NCBI RefSeq assembly: GCF_035594125.1
Contig: NC_087152.1
Span: 17,856,001 to 17,920,000, forward strand
DNA length: 64,000 bases
Reading direction: 5' to 3'
DNA from: Scylla paramamosain
Taxonomy: Eukaryota > Arthropoda > Malacostraca > Decapoda > Portunidae
Part shown: in pieces, positions 45,961 to 59,865 of the stretch
Position numbering within the stretch: position 1 is the first letter of the stretch
How the letters are laid out: each line of letters begins with the position of its first letter
Translations under genes and position numbers: made by a program
Notes under the pieces: model-generated
The model's database searches: none
Told to the model about the DNA's origin: nothing
Seen by the model: only the letters and a program-made list of their open reading frames with translations

Positions 45961-46919
45961 GTGGAGGAGATAACTTGAGGAGGGAAACGGCTCTTCCTCA
46001 CACACACCCGGAAGATAATTGTGTATCTTATAAAATTTGCTTATTACTAAGCCTTTGGGATTATCCTTTGTTGCTGTTTCTTGTCACCTAGATACGGCGG
46101 TACAAAGTTGTGCTTTTATAGAAAATGTAACTTTTATATATGTATTTTTTTTTCAGTGACAGTAGAATTAGTAGCCCCATTGCACGCAGGGAAGACTTCT
46201 ACTATTTAAAAGGAATGGTGGTGAATGTGATTAGTTTGTTAGTGGAGTAGAAATAATTAGCAGTCCTTTTTCTGCTTTGGTGATGAATGAGGAGGTGATG
46301 AGGTTACTGTAATGGTGAATAAGGAGGTGATGAGATTACCGTGGTGATGCTGCTACTGAAGATGATGACGATGATAGAGTTAGCATACAAAGAGGTCAAA
46401 CCAAGAGGTGCCAAATGACAGGCCAACACCTCTCAGGCACTACAAGACACACTAATGAACTGTGGAAGGTGTACGAGCGAAGATAATCAGGATCAATGAC
46501 CGAGATCCTCAGTTATTAGAACAGCCCATGCCAGCAGCCTCGTCCGTGTTTCATTCAGTTCCCCTTGTCATTTTTAAGACCTGAATGGTAATTGATCTGC
46601 TTCATGTCTGGCCAATGTTCTCTAATTATTTCATAGGAACTGCGATGTGATCAAAAGTGTCCCAGATAACCAGGAAGCGTTACCGTCGAGAAGTATGGAG
46701 TATTGAATAATAAAATCTGCCCCTACATACTACAGTACTTAGCAGTTCACATATGGAGTTGTATTAAAAGGTTTCTGTGATGGCAAAGATCTGCACTTTT
46801 GTCAGAAAAGATTTGAATGATGAGTGATTAAAAAATGAGGTGGCTGCATATAGCTCATTAATATGATTCATAATTGAAAAGACAAACGTTCAGTTTCTAT
46901 TTAGAGGAACGAGATTCTG
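45961..46919. other. Non-coding stretch
   Basis: Includes a weak tandem at 46270-46340 (GATGAATGAGGAGGTGATGAG, then AATAAGGAGGTGATGAGATTAC). No gene supported. Confidence 0.5.
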
Positions 46920-46952
46920 ACACACACACACACACACACATACACACACACA

Positions 46953-47030
<78 letters not shown>
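46920..47030. repeat. Compound (CA)n-(CT)n microsatellite
   Basis: CA run to about 46954, then about 38 CT copies. Confidence 0.97.
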
Positions 47031-47032
<2 letters not shown>

Positions 47033-47629
47033 TGTGTCTTTAACAGCAATATGCAATACGAAAAGAAAGTAAAAGAAAGCAGAAATTTAGCAATTATCTG
47101 GTTGGCAAAAAGAAGGTACATATGTTCTCATTATTAGCAAGACGAATAACTCGAAGTTCCTTGTGAGTATTTAAAGTAAGGCAGCAAGTAACACATCTTT
47201 AGCTCTGCTATTCAGTCATTAATTCCTGAAAACGGCTGCTGAAGAGAATATTTTGCACCGTATCCTTTCCTTTCCATCTAAGGGACATGTTTGGGAATTA
47301 TAGATAGCTGAAGCTGTTAACTGTGTTGACTCGTCGTGTTGTTTTTCATTAGATTCAATAACACACATTTTTACCTCATTTTACCTCTTGATAATTGATG
47401 TGTCACTAATGAGGCGGCGGGTAGAGTTAGGCACTCATTAGGACTTCTACATTGAGTGAACGGACGGATTTAGCTCCAGCCTGCTCCCTTTTGTTCCTCT
47501 CTTAATTAATTCCTAGGCATAATCGTCTCTCAGAACCTACTTAGTGGATTTCGCCTTTGCCGGAGTTCATGCAATGCAAACTCTGGAACTCTGCCTGGTT
47601 TTGTCTTTCCCATCTGTCTTTTAGCTAAG

Positions 47630-47900
47630 CCCCGTATTCTTAAACTGTTTGGCTTCCCATCTCGAATACTTTCAATAGTTGCAAAGGAAGTTATTGCGGT
47701 TTTCAAGGGCATTTGTATGACTGCAGTGATATTCAAGAAGCGCTCTACACTGTCAATAGGAGAAACACCAATGAGAAGCAGACTAATCACCTCTGTGGCT
47801 TTTGAAAATAGTTGTGTTGAGAGATGGAAGTGTATAAGAATACAAACATTATTATACACTGTTTCAACATAGGAGTACCAAGACACATCGAGAACTAAAA
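47630..47900. repeat. Dispersed repeat, copy 4
   Basis: CCCCGTATTCTTAAAC, GGAGAAACACCAATGAGAAG and CACCTCTGTGGCTTTTGAAA parallel copy 2. The minus-strand frame across it is not gene-like. Confidence 0.55.
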
Positions 47901-47950
47901 TGGCTAACATAATTGAGAGCCTTTCTACTCATCTTTAGAGAATTAGCAGT

Positions 47951-47952
<2 letters not shown>

Positions 47953-48024
<72 letters not shown>
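47953..48024. repeat. (GT)n microsatellite
   Basis: About 36 GT copies. Confidence 0.97.
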
Positions 48025-48025
<1 letters not shown>

Positions 48026-48371
48026 GCTTTGATAGACCATCTTAACCTACACTTGAAACCATAATCTTGCCGCTAGGTTCTTCCATGTACCAAATGCACA
48101 TAAACAGCATACAGCAGTCCTCCTTGAGCTGCCTCCTCGAATGACTACTTGAGAGCATACTTGAACACCTCCGGGATGCACATGGAGAGGCAGCACATGA
48201 CAAAGGTACTTTAGCATCGGTGTGGAGAGCCTCAGGGTTACGGTGGTCGCGTCCTTCTCTTATCACACTTCCCTCTTGATTTTTCTCTGGTTTTGTAATC
48301 ATTCTGTTATATTGTGTTTAAGTATTTTCTCCTATTTCACCTTTCGTGTCTTGCCTACTTGTTCTGCTCGT

Positions 48372-48375
<4 letters not shown>

Positions 48376-48441
<66 letters not shown>
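48376..48441. repeat. (GA)n microsatellite
   Basis: About 33 GA copies. Confidence 0.97.
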
Positions 48442-48446
<5 letters not shown>

Positions 48447-48549
48447 CAGGCTAGTATGGGGCATTATCTTTGCATGCCGAAGAGAGCCTTGCGTATTGTC
48501 AGAATCAGCATAGCTAAACTAGATAGGAGAAATCATATTAGATATCGTT

Positions 48550-48745
48550 ATTTCTCCTTTCCCCTTCCTACGACCCGACCTTGTTTAAGAGAAGACTTTT
48601 AAGGCACCTGTAATTCTAAATTGGCTCTTCTTTACTCTCCTTTCTTTTTCTCTTTTACGGGAGAGACAATTAGTAGACGCTTTTCCTCCCTGAATTTGTT
48701 TTTACTCTTAAGTCTTGCTCTCTTGTGGAAAAAAAAAAAGAAGTT
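48550..48745 (+). pseudogene. LINE ORF2 3' end, jockey/BS-like
   Basis: CTTCCTACGACCCGACCTTG encodes SYDPTLFKRRL, the counterpart of PPSYDELF at 35970-35988. An A run at about 48728-48740 looks like the poly(A) tail. Very short, 5'-truncated copy. Confidence 0.5.
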
Positions 48746-49543
48746 AAGTGAGAGATCAGATTAAATATAAGTTCTTGCCTTAAGTCAGACTAACACACAC
48801 CCACACTAAAAAATTCATTTAAAAAATAGCAACGTGGTCTGCCCACAATCTTTAATCTACTACTTTCCTTCAATTTTCTTTCTTTTACTTCTTCTGTCCA
48901 AACTCTTCAATATTCTCAATCTTTCTACAAGTAAAGCAAGCAAAAGCAAAAGACTAACATGGCTTCAGCGCACCTCACCTCACAGTTACTGGAGGAGGTC
49001 TCTTCTATACTGGAATCATGTAGGCTGATGAAGGTGATGAGGAAGAGGATTAGGCTTTTATGGCGGGCTGGAAAACCGATATCCTGCTCCGCGGTAAGTT
49101 TACTCTGGCCTCAGGCTGATGATGACTCACTTCGCTTCCTTGAAGGCTGTCAGGTGGCGCAAAGCTGCTAAAATGCCCAGGGGAGGAGCCCGCAAATGGA
49201 TTGACTAAAGGATAACAAAGGCGGGAAAATTGATATCACGGCCTTGAGTTAGACGAGTTTTGGAGTGAAAAAAGGAGCAGGTATGGGAGAGGATAGGGAT
49301 GGAAGAGGGTGTTGTGGAGGGTTTCAAGAATGGATGGAAAGGATGTAGTTTAGTACGTAGGAGAGTCAAGGAGTTCCGTGAGAAAGATGATAGAAGAGAT
49401 AGAAATACGAGAGAGAGGGGGAGAGTTGAGTAGGGAAACAGTGAGGCTAGTTGTGTGAAACCCCTCAAGATTGCGCCACGTATTCTTGGAAGGAAACAAA
49501 GAACTAAAAGGAGGAAATAGAGAAGGAACGTAAATAATGGATA

Positions 49544-49544
<1 letters not shown>

Positions 49545-49608
<64 letters not shown>
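49545..49608. repeat. (GA)n microsatellite
   Basis: About 32 GA copies. Confidence 0.97.
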
Positions 49609-49612
<4 letters not shown>

Positions 49613-50059
49613 AAAGCACATGATAAAAATCATCGTACAAAAAGATTGGTATGTAAATTAGGGTGAGAGGCTGCGAGATGAGTTTGGAGAAAAGTTTAGG
49701 CGCTCGATGAAAACTTATTGTCGTTCGGAAGAGAGGCTGGAAACTAATGGAGTGTTAGAAGAGGTCTAGGAATGAGGCTTTCCGTGTTACGCAGTCCATT
49801 TAGAAACAGGAAGCGATATTTAATGAAGTTTAAGTGTCTCAAGATTGTAACTTTTCTTGTGAAACTTGTGTGATGTATATTATTATTATTACTTTGTTAC
49901 ACTTTAGTTAGCGTCACGCCTTTGATAGAGTAATGGTTATATACCAATTATTACCCTATTGATTAAAAAAAAAAAAGTAGAGCAGTAATTTGAAATTCAT
50001 TGGACACTCATAATTATATTCAAATACCTGGAAGGTGATTGTTCGAGTCTCAAAGGTAT

Positions 50060-50365
50060 TTCTATTACTGATGATGGAAAATGTTTATTAAACTATTTCT
50101 AGAAATATGAAAACACGTCTGAAAAGCCTAACGACATCTATTAGATCCTACTGTAAATAGTCGAGATGAGGAAAGAACTATATTCAAAGGCCACAAAAAT
50201 GTTCATTCGAGTTTTCAAGGGTACTTTTGGTACTGATGATGTTGAGTGGTTCTTTAGCTATCACTAGAAGCATGAAAACACCTGAAAAGACATCCACTAG
50301 AGCTTGTTGTACTAAGAAGTCGAGATGAGGTATTGAAATGTTATAGGATGCGACGCCTAACCTTC
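50060..50365. repeat. Dispersed repeat, copy 5 with internal repetition
   Basis: The block GAAAACACxxCTGAAAAG ... CATC(T/C)A(T/C)TAGA ... AGTCGAGATGAGG occurs twice, at about 50105-50170 and 50271-50322, and resembles copy 3. Confidence 0.55.
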
Positions 50366-50616
50366 CTTGTAACTAAATGCAACACGTAAGACACGCATCG
50401 TGTTGGCTTCCACTGCCCAGTTAGGCCCTCACGCCATGGAGTCGGACTTCATGACTGCCTTGGGAAATCTTTGGTGTCCTTGCATTGGCCTTTTGAGTTC
50501 ACTTTCCTACTCTGGGAGGTGAAAAAAAATGTAACATATATACAGTATTTCTAGTTTCGTACCTCTTTTTCTCCAATGTCCGCTGGGTTCTCAGTGTAAT
50601 TATATCTGTACACTAA

Positions 50617-51222
50617 AAGGGGGTTTACACCGGGGCAATTCGTGGCTGCTTGCATCTGGGATTTACTGAACTGCCGGAGCAACCGGGAAACCGCTCTGTC
50701 GGTCTGGTCGGCTGCCATCCCAGCAATTTTCCAGGCTCAAATGAGAACAACTATCGATATAAAATTGAAAATTGGAGGAATATTGTTGGAAAGCGTTTTT
50801 AGTAATAACCATTGACTGTACCATTATATACAATAAATAAATAAAATATTTAGATTTATTTATAAAAAAATTGAAAAATAAACGCGAAATTGGTTAGTTT
50901 ACATCGTCACTAAGGAAGCCAGCGGGCCAGCATGTGTGTACCAGAAGGCATCATGAGCACCACAGCCTACAAGGCTATATGTACACCAAGAACGAGTCCA
51001 CAGTCATTTCTTGTTTTGCTTTTTCTTCAAGCATAGAAAAATCGCAGTTATAGCAATCAACTCGGAGGACGAGGACTTCATCTTGATTAAAAAAAAAAAA
51101 AAAAAATCATGCAACCGGCTAGCGGCCTGGCGGCTGCTCTCCACCTTGTGAATGCTTTCGGGTGAAACCTACTGGCTGCAAGCAGCCGGGTGGGAACCCC
51201 TCCCCCCCGTGTCAACCCGTCT
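50617..51222. mobile_element. PIF/Harbinger-like non-autonomous element, about 606 bp
   Basis: Ends are AAGGGGGTTTACACCGGGG on the left and, reverse complemented on the right, AGACGGGTTGACACGGGGG: terminal inverted repeats matching at about 14 of 19. Both are flanked by TAA (50614-50616 and 51223-51225), the 3-bp target site typical of Harbinger. GGCTGCTTGCA recurs inside both ends. The minus strand from 51081 starts an interrupted frame MKSSSSELIAITAIFLCLKK, a stop, then LWTRSWCTY and GAHDAF, resembling the N-terminus of PIF/Harbinger transposases. The catalytic part is absent, so it depends on an autonomous partner. Confidence 0.78.
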
Positions 51223-51699
51223 TAAGAGAGGGAAAAATATTAGCTTCGTGGTAATGTACAAGTCTTTATTTCCATCTTGTCTGTTCCTTCTTTCCTTGCT
51301 CACCTCGTCTCTGTATTAAAGGTTGCTCCCGAGTCTCCTCAGATGTTCTTTTCGTTTCTCTTTCATTTACCTGTCCACACTGAGAGGATGAGAAGATTAA
51401 TTCTTCGATGACGTAACAAGGATTTATTTTCCCTTTTGTGCCGTCTCCCAGCCTTTCCCACCTCTCTTTCTAGACTCGTCTCTACATTATAACCTTCCCA
51501 CCTTCATTTTCCATTTATCTGTCCACGTTCTACACCAAGAAAAGAAGATTAAATAATTTCGTGGTTGTGTAACAATGATATATTATCTCTCTTCCATTCT
51601 CTTTGTTCTTTCTTCCTCTTCCCTATGTTGGGGCTATTTCCTAGCCTCATCTCTTTTCTTCGTTTCCTTTTCATTTACTTCTCTACACTAAAAGAGGAT

Positions 51700-51726
51700 A
51701 TGATAATAACAATAATAATAATAATA

Positions 51727-51800
<74 letters not shown>
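51700..51800. repeat. (AAT)n microsatellite
   Basis: About 33 AAT copies with early interruptions. Confidence 0.97.
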
Positions 51801-51803
<3 letters not shown>

Positions 51804-52329
51804 GATGTCAATGCTGTTGTGACAAGACTCTTCCCTTCTCGTTCTTGTTCTCTGTTTTCCTGTTACTTAAACACAAAAGGAAAAGAACAACAAGATCAAT
51901 TCCATGATGGCCTTGTCTCTTTATTCTCCTTTCCGTTCCTCCCCGCGGCGACAAATCCGTCTAGTCGCAAGCCTCCTTACACTCGATGGCCAAGTTCCTC
52001 TCTTCTGCCTTGCCTTCCACCAATCTAGAAATGGATGGCCAGTTTTTCGATAGAGTTTACACTCTTTTAAGAAATGAAGATTCGAAACTTCCGGGTTAAA
52101 TCTCGAGAAAGAAACTCATCTGAATATTTAAAAAATGGTCGTATCTAGTCTCGTCGCTGCTAAAAAAGAAAAAAAAAAAAAACGGGGGGAGGGAATAAAA
52201 TGAACCAAGCTACTCAGACTGAGCCTCATTCCTCACAATGCTACGGGAACTGGGTGGGGGTGAGATTGAATCAAATGATTACACAAGGAAAAAAACAAAT
52301 AGCAGCAGCACCTCTTGGTTTATGGGGCT
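51801..52329. other. Non-coding stretch
   Basis: No supported gene or repeat apart from short A and G runs near 52164-52200. Confidence 0.5.
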
Positions 52330-53262
52330 GTTTTTTTTTTCTTTGTTTTTTTTTACGTAAGAGGGTCACGGGCCAAGGGAAATAAAACCGGAAAAAAATC
52401 CTACTTAGGCGCCAGTCCCAAAAGAAACGCCAAGAGAATAATCGAAAAATTGAATGATAAGTGTCTTGCAACTCACTCATGAAAGAGTTCAAGTCATAGG
52501 AAGGAAAAAATACAGAAATAGGTAGAGAATTCCAGACCTTAACCAGAGAAAGGGATGAATGATTGAGAATACTGATTAACTCTTACATTAGGGAGATGGA
52601 TAGAATAGGGAAGAGAGAAAGAAGAAAGTCTTGTGCAGCGAGGCCGTGGGAGGAGGGGAAGCATGCAGTTAGCAGGAGAGAAGTTAGCATGAAAATAGCG
52701 ATAGGAGATAGCAAGAGATGCAACAATACGGCGATGAGAAAGACTGAAGGCAGTCAGTTAGAGGAGAGGAGTTGATAAGACGAAAAGCTTTTGATTCCAC
52801 CCTGTCTAAAATAGCGGTATGAGTGGAAACCCCCATACATGTGAAGCATACTCCATACATGGGCAGATAAGGCTCCTGTACAGGGTTAGCAGCTGGTGGG
52901 GACGGGGTGAGAAAAAAACTGGCGGAGACGGTTCAGAACACCTAACTTCATAGAAGCTATTTTAGGTAGAGATGAGATGTGAAGTTTCCAGTTTAGATTA
53001 TAAGTAAAGGACAGACCGAAGATGTTCAGTGTAGAAGAGGGGGACAGCTGAGTGTCATTGAAGATGAGGGGATAGTTGTCTAGAAGGCTGTCTCGAGTTT
53101 ATAGAGGAATTGCGTTTTTGAGGCATTAAACAATACTAAGTTTGCCCTGTCCTGATCAGAAATTTTGGAGAGATCAGAAGTCAGGCGTTCTGTGGCTTCC
53201 CTCCGTGAATTGTTTACTTCCTGAAGGGTTGGACGTCTAGGAAAAGACGGAAAAGTGCAGGG
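52330..53262 (-). pseudogene. Jockey/BS-like LINE ORF2 3' half
   Basis: The T runs at 52331-52354 mark the poly(A) tail. On the minus strand from 53262: PTLQEVNNSRREATERLTSD, SKISDQDRANLVLFNASKTQ, then VESKAFRLINSSPLTDCLQS near 52800-52740, ending in a tract like RVNQYSQSFIPFSG near 52545. These follow the RT core in this LINE family. Frameshifts are frequent. Same family as 35575-36110, opposite orientation. The RT core itself is not in the window copy. Confidence 0.8.
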
Positions 53263-54115
<853 letters not shown>

Positions 54116-54359
54116 GCATTCCTTCCATCTCTTCTTCGGCCTGCTAGCGTTGCCTCGTTTCCTTCCTCCGTCCACGTTCAAATTTATTCTTATGGGTAAA
54201 CAAAAATTCCTCTGGTCCTCGAGGGGCGGTCGACCAGGCCATCGAGACGTCACCCTCTGGTCGTGATGGTGATGCTACACACGTTTAAGCTGGAGCTCGT
54301 GCTCCCGCTGCTGCTACTTCTGATCCTGGAAGAACCAACGGGTCAGCTGATGAGTCTTG

Positions 54360-56148
54360 TCTTGATGCTCTTATGCTAACCAATGGCTGTACATCCGTGC
54401 GATCCACTCTATTTTCAAACCTTTCTGAACAGTTCTCCATATCCGTCTCAAATATGACAGTGACTGTCTTTCTAATCGGTACTATGTGACATTTACATCT
54501 GATATTGCTGCCAAACCAGCTATTGAGGCAGTAAATTTGTTGTCTTGGAGATGCCAATTTAACTGTTAAGATCATTCGATCAAATAGCGTTGTTGTAAGT
54601 AAGAATTATGATTGCTGAATGATTGCAGTCCCAGCCTCTTCGACGATGATGAAGACTTTGCTCCCAAAGTTCGCCAAGTCCCTACACCTTACTGGCTTGT
54701 GGCATATTATAGAGAGGGCCGAAGCAACTTTATTCATGCTGCTAAGTATCTAGGAAGAGAGATTGGAGTGCTCCGTACGAATAACCTCATGAAATATGGT
54801 AAAGATGTGTTGATCCGAGATAGGGATTTAACATAGGTCTTGATGCTCTTCCATCTACCTTTCCTTTCTGATGGGATTTTTTAATCTATCAAACTATATC
54901 GAACGTTTAATTAATGCAAAGAGCGAATCTACAATTAGGACCTGTATGAATTCTTAAATGACGACATCCTTCACTTGTGTCCGGATAATGTTCAACGGGT
55001 GTCAAAGATTAAAGGAAATAGTAACATGATCATGCTCACCTTTTATGGTTCTTATCTTCCTGAGCGTGTTAAGATTGGCCCTCTTTCTCTCCCAGTGAAG
55101 GCTTTTATTGACTGATCTTTAACTGGTGTTATAAGTTCGGTCACGAAAGGAAAAATTGTACAAATTGTCCCGGGTGCGGGCACTGTTCTAGCCTTGACTC
55201 ACACCCTATTCCTGAATGTAAATCGGAACCTTATTGGTTTTAATGCAGGGAAGTTCACCCGTTACACTTTCGACAACGCAAGAAGTACCGTCATGAGCAA
55301 GATATTCTTCAAATGGCTAATTCTCAGGTCATTAGGCGGAAATTTTTTTTTTGACAAAAGGATGGTGGGACAAAGACATACACCTCTTCCCTCCACTCTA
55401 GGTCTTCCACCTCTACATCTAATACAGTTGTAGCACCTTCCCGCCTTTCTCACCACCAATTGTTTCCTCCCACTCTTGCGAGAATGTTGTGAGAATGCTG
55501 CTCTTGCTGTTACTGTCTGTAACAAGTTTTCTGTTTTGCAAAATGTCACAGATAACCCCACTACTATATCTTCAACAAAGCCCTACACAGCATATTCAGC
55601 AACGACATCAGAAACTCCTTCTACCGGAGTTCATATTGCTGAAGTTAATGTCCCGATGGATTCTCAACCAGGAACACCTCCCAAAGTTTTCAAGCAACAA
55701 CAGACACATTCTTTGACAAAGAAATCTTCCAGAATTTCTTTTCAGTCCCACTAAATACGTTCTCGAGGATTTGCTGAGTCCCTTGACTCAACAGGTGTTC
55801 CCCTTAGAAAAATTCTTTTGGGAACATCATATGGTCATGAACAGGACTTAGATAAGCGATGCGATTAATCTACATCCGACATGGACATTGATGGTTTTTC
55901 TGCATATCTTCATAAGATATCTTTCTCCTCACCGAACAATGCAAATCCATCTGTCTTGAAGAATCCTTCTCCTCATGTCCATTCAGGAATTTCAGAGACC
56001 CATGTGCGGGTTTCTATCATTGCACCAGGTGTTCATTCTCGGCTTTTCGTTTTTACAAGTGACTCAGGAAAAAGTAAGCCTCGCAGCTCGAGGTTGGCAA
56101 AAGGGAAGCTCATCTCTGGAGCTTCTCTGAAAACAACCTCAGAGTAAC
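54360..56148 (+). pseudogene. LINE ORF1, gag-like, degenerate
   Basis: Several broken plus-strand frames read as a jockey-type gag. Pieces: NRYYVTFTSDIAAKPA near 54475; an N-terminal-like LMKYGKDVLI near 54790; HLCPDNVQRVSKIKGNSNM near 54975; then a zinc-knuckle region CYKFGHERKNC followed by CPGCGHC and PIPECKSEPY at about 55127-55230, the CCHC signature of LINE ORF1 nucleic-acid-binding proteins. It ends before the ORF2 endonuclease start near 56155. Frameshifts and stops show it is inactive. Confidence 0.7.
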
Positions 56149-56154
56149 ACTGTT

Positions 56155-56930
56155 CAGGTTCCTGCAATGGAATTTTCGCGGTGTGCGTTCCTCCCGGGAG
56201 AAGCTGAATCTTTTCCTGTCACATTTCTCTCCAGCGTGTGTGTTTCCAAGAGACAATGGTGGGAGATGCAGTTTCTCCCGCTCCTTCCGGATATTGTATA
56301 TTTTATTCTGATTTTAATTTAGGACAAGGCTACCTCGGTGGCATTGCAATTCCTGGTGCACATTGATAAATTTTACACTAGTCTCGAACTTCAAACTCCA
56401 CTGCAGGATGTTTCAGCCAGAACTTTCTTAGACCCTAATTATATGATATTGCAGTCTTTATCTTCCACCCGGTGGTCTTATCGGTGGGGAGGGACGATCT
56501 TAGCCAGCTCGTGTGAGACCTAACCTTTCCTTTTCTTTTACTAGGAGATTTTATTGTTGCTGCCCACCATGGGGTGACAATACAACCAATCCCAGAGATG
56601 TTTTACATGCTTTTTATTTTATAATGAGAAGTTAGGAATTTTAAACTCAGGGATGCAATACATTTTCATAGTCATACTGGTACTTTTACAGCCACTGATA
56701 TTCCTTTCAGTTCTACCCATGCTCTTTTAGACCTTAAATGGCAGGTTTTTACCACATTTGTATGGTAGTAACCCTTTCCCGTAACATTAGAATCGGCAGA
56801 GTCTGAACCACGATCTCGTATTCCCCGGTAGTGTCTAGACAGGGTTGATTGGCAGCTTTTCACAGAACTCACTTTATCTGGGCGTTTGCAGGCTGATTTT
56901 GATTGTTCTGATGAGGCTGTGACATTTTAC
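56155..56930 (+). pseudogene. LINE ORF2 endonuclease domain, degenerate
   Basis: With frameshifts, LQWNFRGVRSSREKLNLFL at about 56163 is the N-terminal EEP endonuclease motif (QWN); CVCFQETMVGD near 56240 has the catalytic-type QE pair; a damaged GDF-type motif occurs near 56545 (GDFIVAA, HHGVT); and THFHSHTGTFTAID-like sequence near 56660 leads to the C-terminal part. It sits directly after the gag-like ORF1, as in jockey/I-type LINEs. Confidence 0.7.
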
Positions 56931-57179
56931 TGAGATATTACAATCCGTTGCTCTCCAATCCGTCCCTAGGACGTCTGGCCGTTTTTCCAATCATCCGGTC
57001 CCTTGGTGGAACAATGATTGCTCAGCTGCTGTGTGGGCGAAGCGAGCTGGCTTTTCTCCTCTTCGGTGAAATCGTGGAGAGCCCCAGTGTGTGACCACCT
57101 TTTGATGGGCGTGCGTCCAGGCTTGATGGGTCTTGAAGAATGCACAGGGAACGTCTTGGATGGACTAAGTTTCCTCGAT

Positions 57180-57690
57180 TACAGGTAAGAACCCACTTAC
57201 ACAAGTGTGGAACAGAGCTTACAAGATTTCTAGGAACTTCTCAGCTCCTACCCCTCCTGTCTCATGCAGCTTGTATGAAGGTGATGTCACTTCTTAGAGT
57301 TTTGGCTCATACCTCTTGGGGCGCTGACAAACTGACCATCCTACTCTTGCACCGAACTCTTATTCTTTCTAAGTTAGAGTATGTTTGTGAGGTTTATTCA
57401 ACTGTTACTGAGGCTCGGCTTCATGTGTTGTGATGTGCACCATGCCGGTGTTCGCCTGGCAACTGGTGAATTCCGCTCATACCCAATTCCTAGCTTACAG
57501 GTTGATGCTGGTGTTCTTCCATTGGAGGTGCGTCGCCAGTCCTTATTGGTCAGGTGCTGGTATCGAGTTCAACGTCTTCCTGAGTCAATTTCATGTGTGT
57601 CAGTCTCCCGCGATTCACGTTCTCAACTATATGCGTCCCTAAACCTTTCGGTGTCAGGGTTGCATCTGCTATGGTGACGTTAAATGTACC
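57180..57690 (+). pseudogene. LINE ORF2 post-RT region
   Basis: AACMKVMSLLRVLAHTSWGAD near 57270, HRTLILSKLEY near 57350, then VHHAGVRLATGEFR and VRRQSLLVRCWYRVQRLP through 57580 are the post-RT thumb/linker typical of RNase H-bearing LINEs. A single-base break occurs near 57433. The RT palm that should precede it is missing: endonuclease sequence ends near 57050 and this region starts near 57190. Confidence 0.75.
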
Positions 57691-58250
57691 TTCCCTTCCC
57701 GTATGTCCCTATTGGCTTCCTAAAGCTGGTTATAGGCAATTCCCCCACATTTCTGTCTGCGGTTCTGCTATTCCTAATAAGAACTTGTTACCGGATTATG
57801 AGTTTCATGCATTATTCTCAGAACACTGTTCCACACATTCTGACTCCATCCTTGTATTTACAGGTGGTTCAGAGTCTGATGCTGGAATCGGATGTGTTAT
57901 TATCTTCCCCTCATTCTTTCGAGGCGGTAGCCTCCTTGTTGTTTCTATTTTTTGCGGCAGAACCTTCTGCCATTCTCTTAGCTTTTAAGAATTCTTTTTA
58001 CTCTTGCTGTTTCATCTTTTACAATTTTTAGTGACTCGTAGTGCTCTTTCTGCGACGGAACTATTTCGCCCTTCTTCCCTTCATATTTTGGTTTTATCAA
58101 TGTTTGAATGGCTCTACCTTCTTCATCATAGAGGGTACTACGTTGGGCTTTGCTGGGTCCCGGCACATGTGAGAGTTTCGGGAAATGAGAGGACCGAAAG
58201 AGGCGGCAACTTGGGGTGCTCCTTCCAGCCCTGTTCCATTTCATGACTAG
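57690..58250 (+). pseudogene. LINE ORF2 RNase H domain, catalytic Asp lost
   Basis: VFTGGSESDAGIGC at about 57855-57895 aligns with the FTDGS motif of RNase H; the first catalytic Asp is Gly (GGT at 57862). AEPSAILLAFK near 57957, a FSDS-like motif near 58025, and WVPAHVRVSGNERTE near 58148-58190 complete the domain order. Stops and frameshifts are present. Confidence 0.75.
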
Positions 58251-58259
58251 TACTCCACA

Positions 58260-59771
<1,512 letters not shown>

Positions 59772-59857
<86 letters not shown>
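59772..59857. repeat. (TA)n, right of the TIR element
   Basis: About 43 TA copies. Confidence 0.97.
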
Positions 59858-59863
<6 letters not shown>

Positions 59864-59865
59864 TA

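Noticed and set aside
45528..46007. Leu/Pro-rich minus-strand frames
   Set aside because: They translate an (AGG)n-rich tract and have no homology features.
48959..49093. 45-codon frame from ATG to a GTAAGT donor (start MASAHLTSQLLEEV)
   Set aside because: A tempting first exon, but part (ATCATGTAGGCTGATGAAGG) resembles the SINE tail seen at 4.4 and 12.9 kb, there is no promoter evidence, and no following exon was found.
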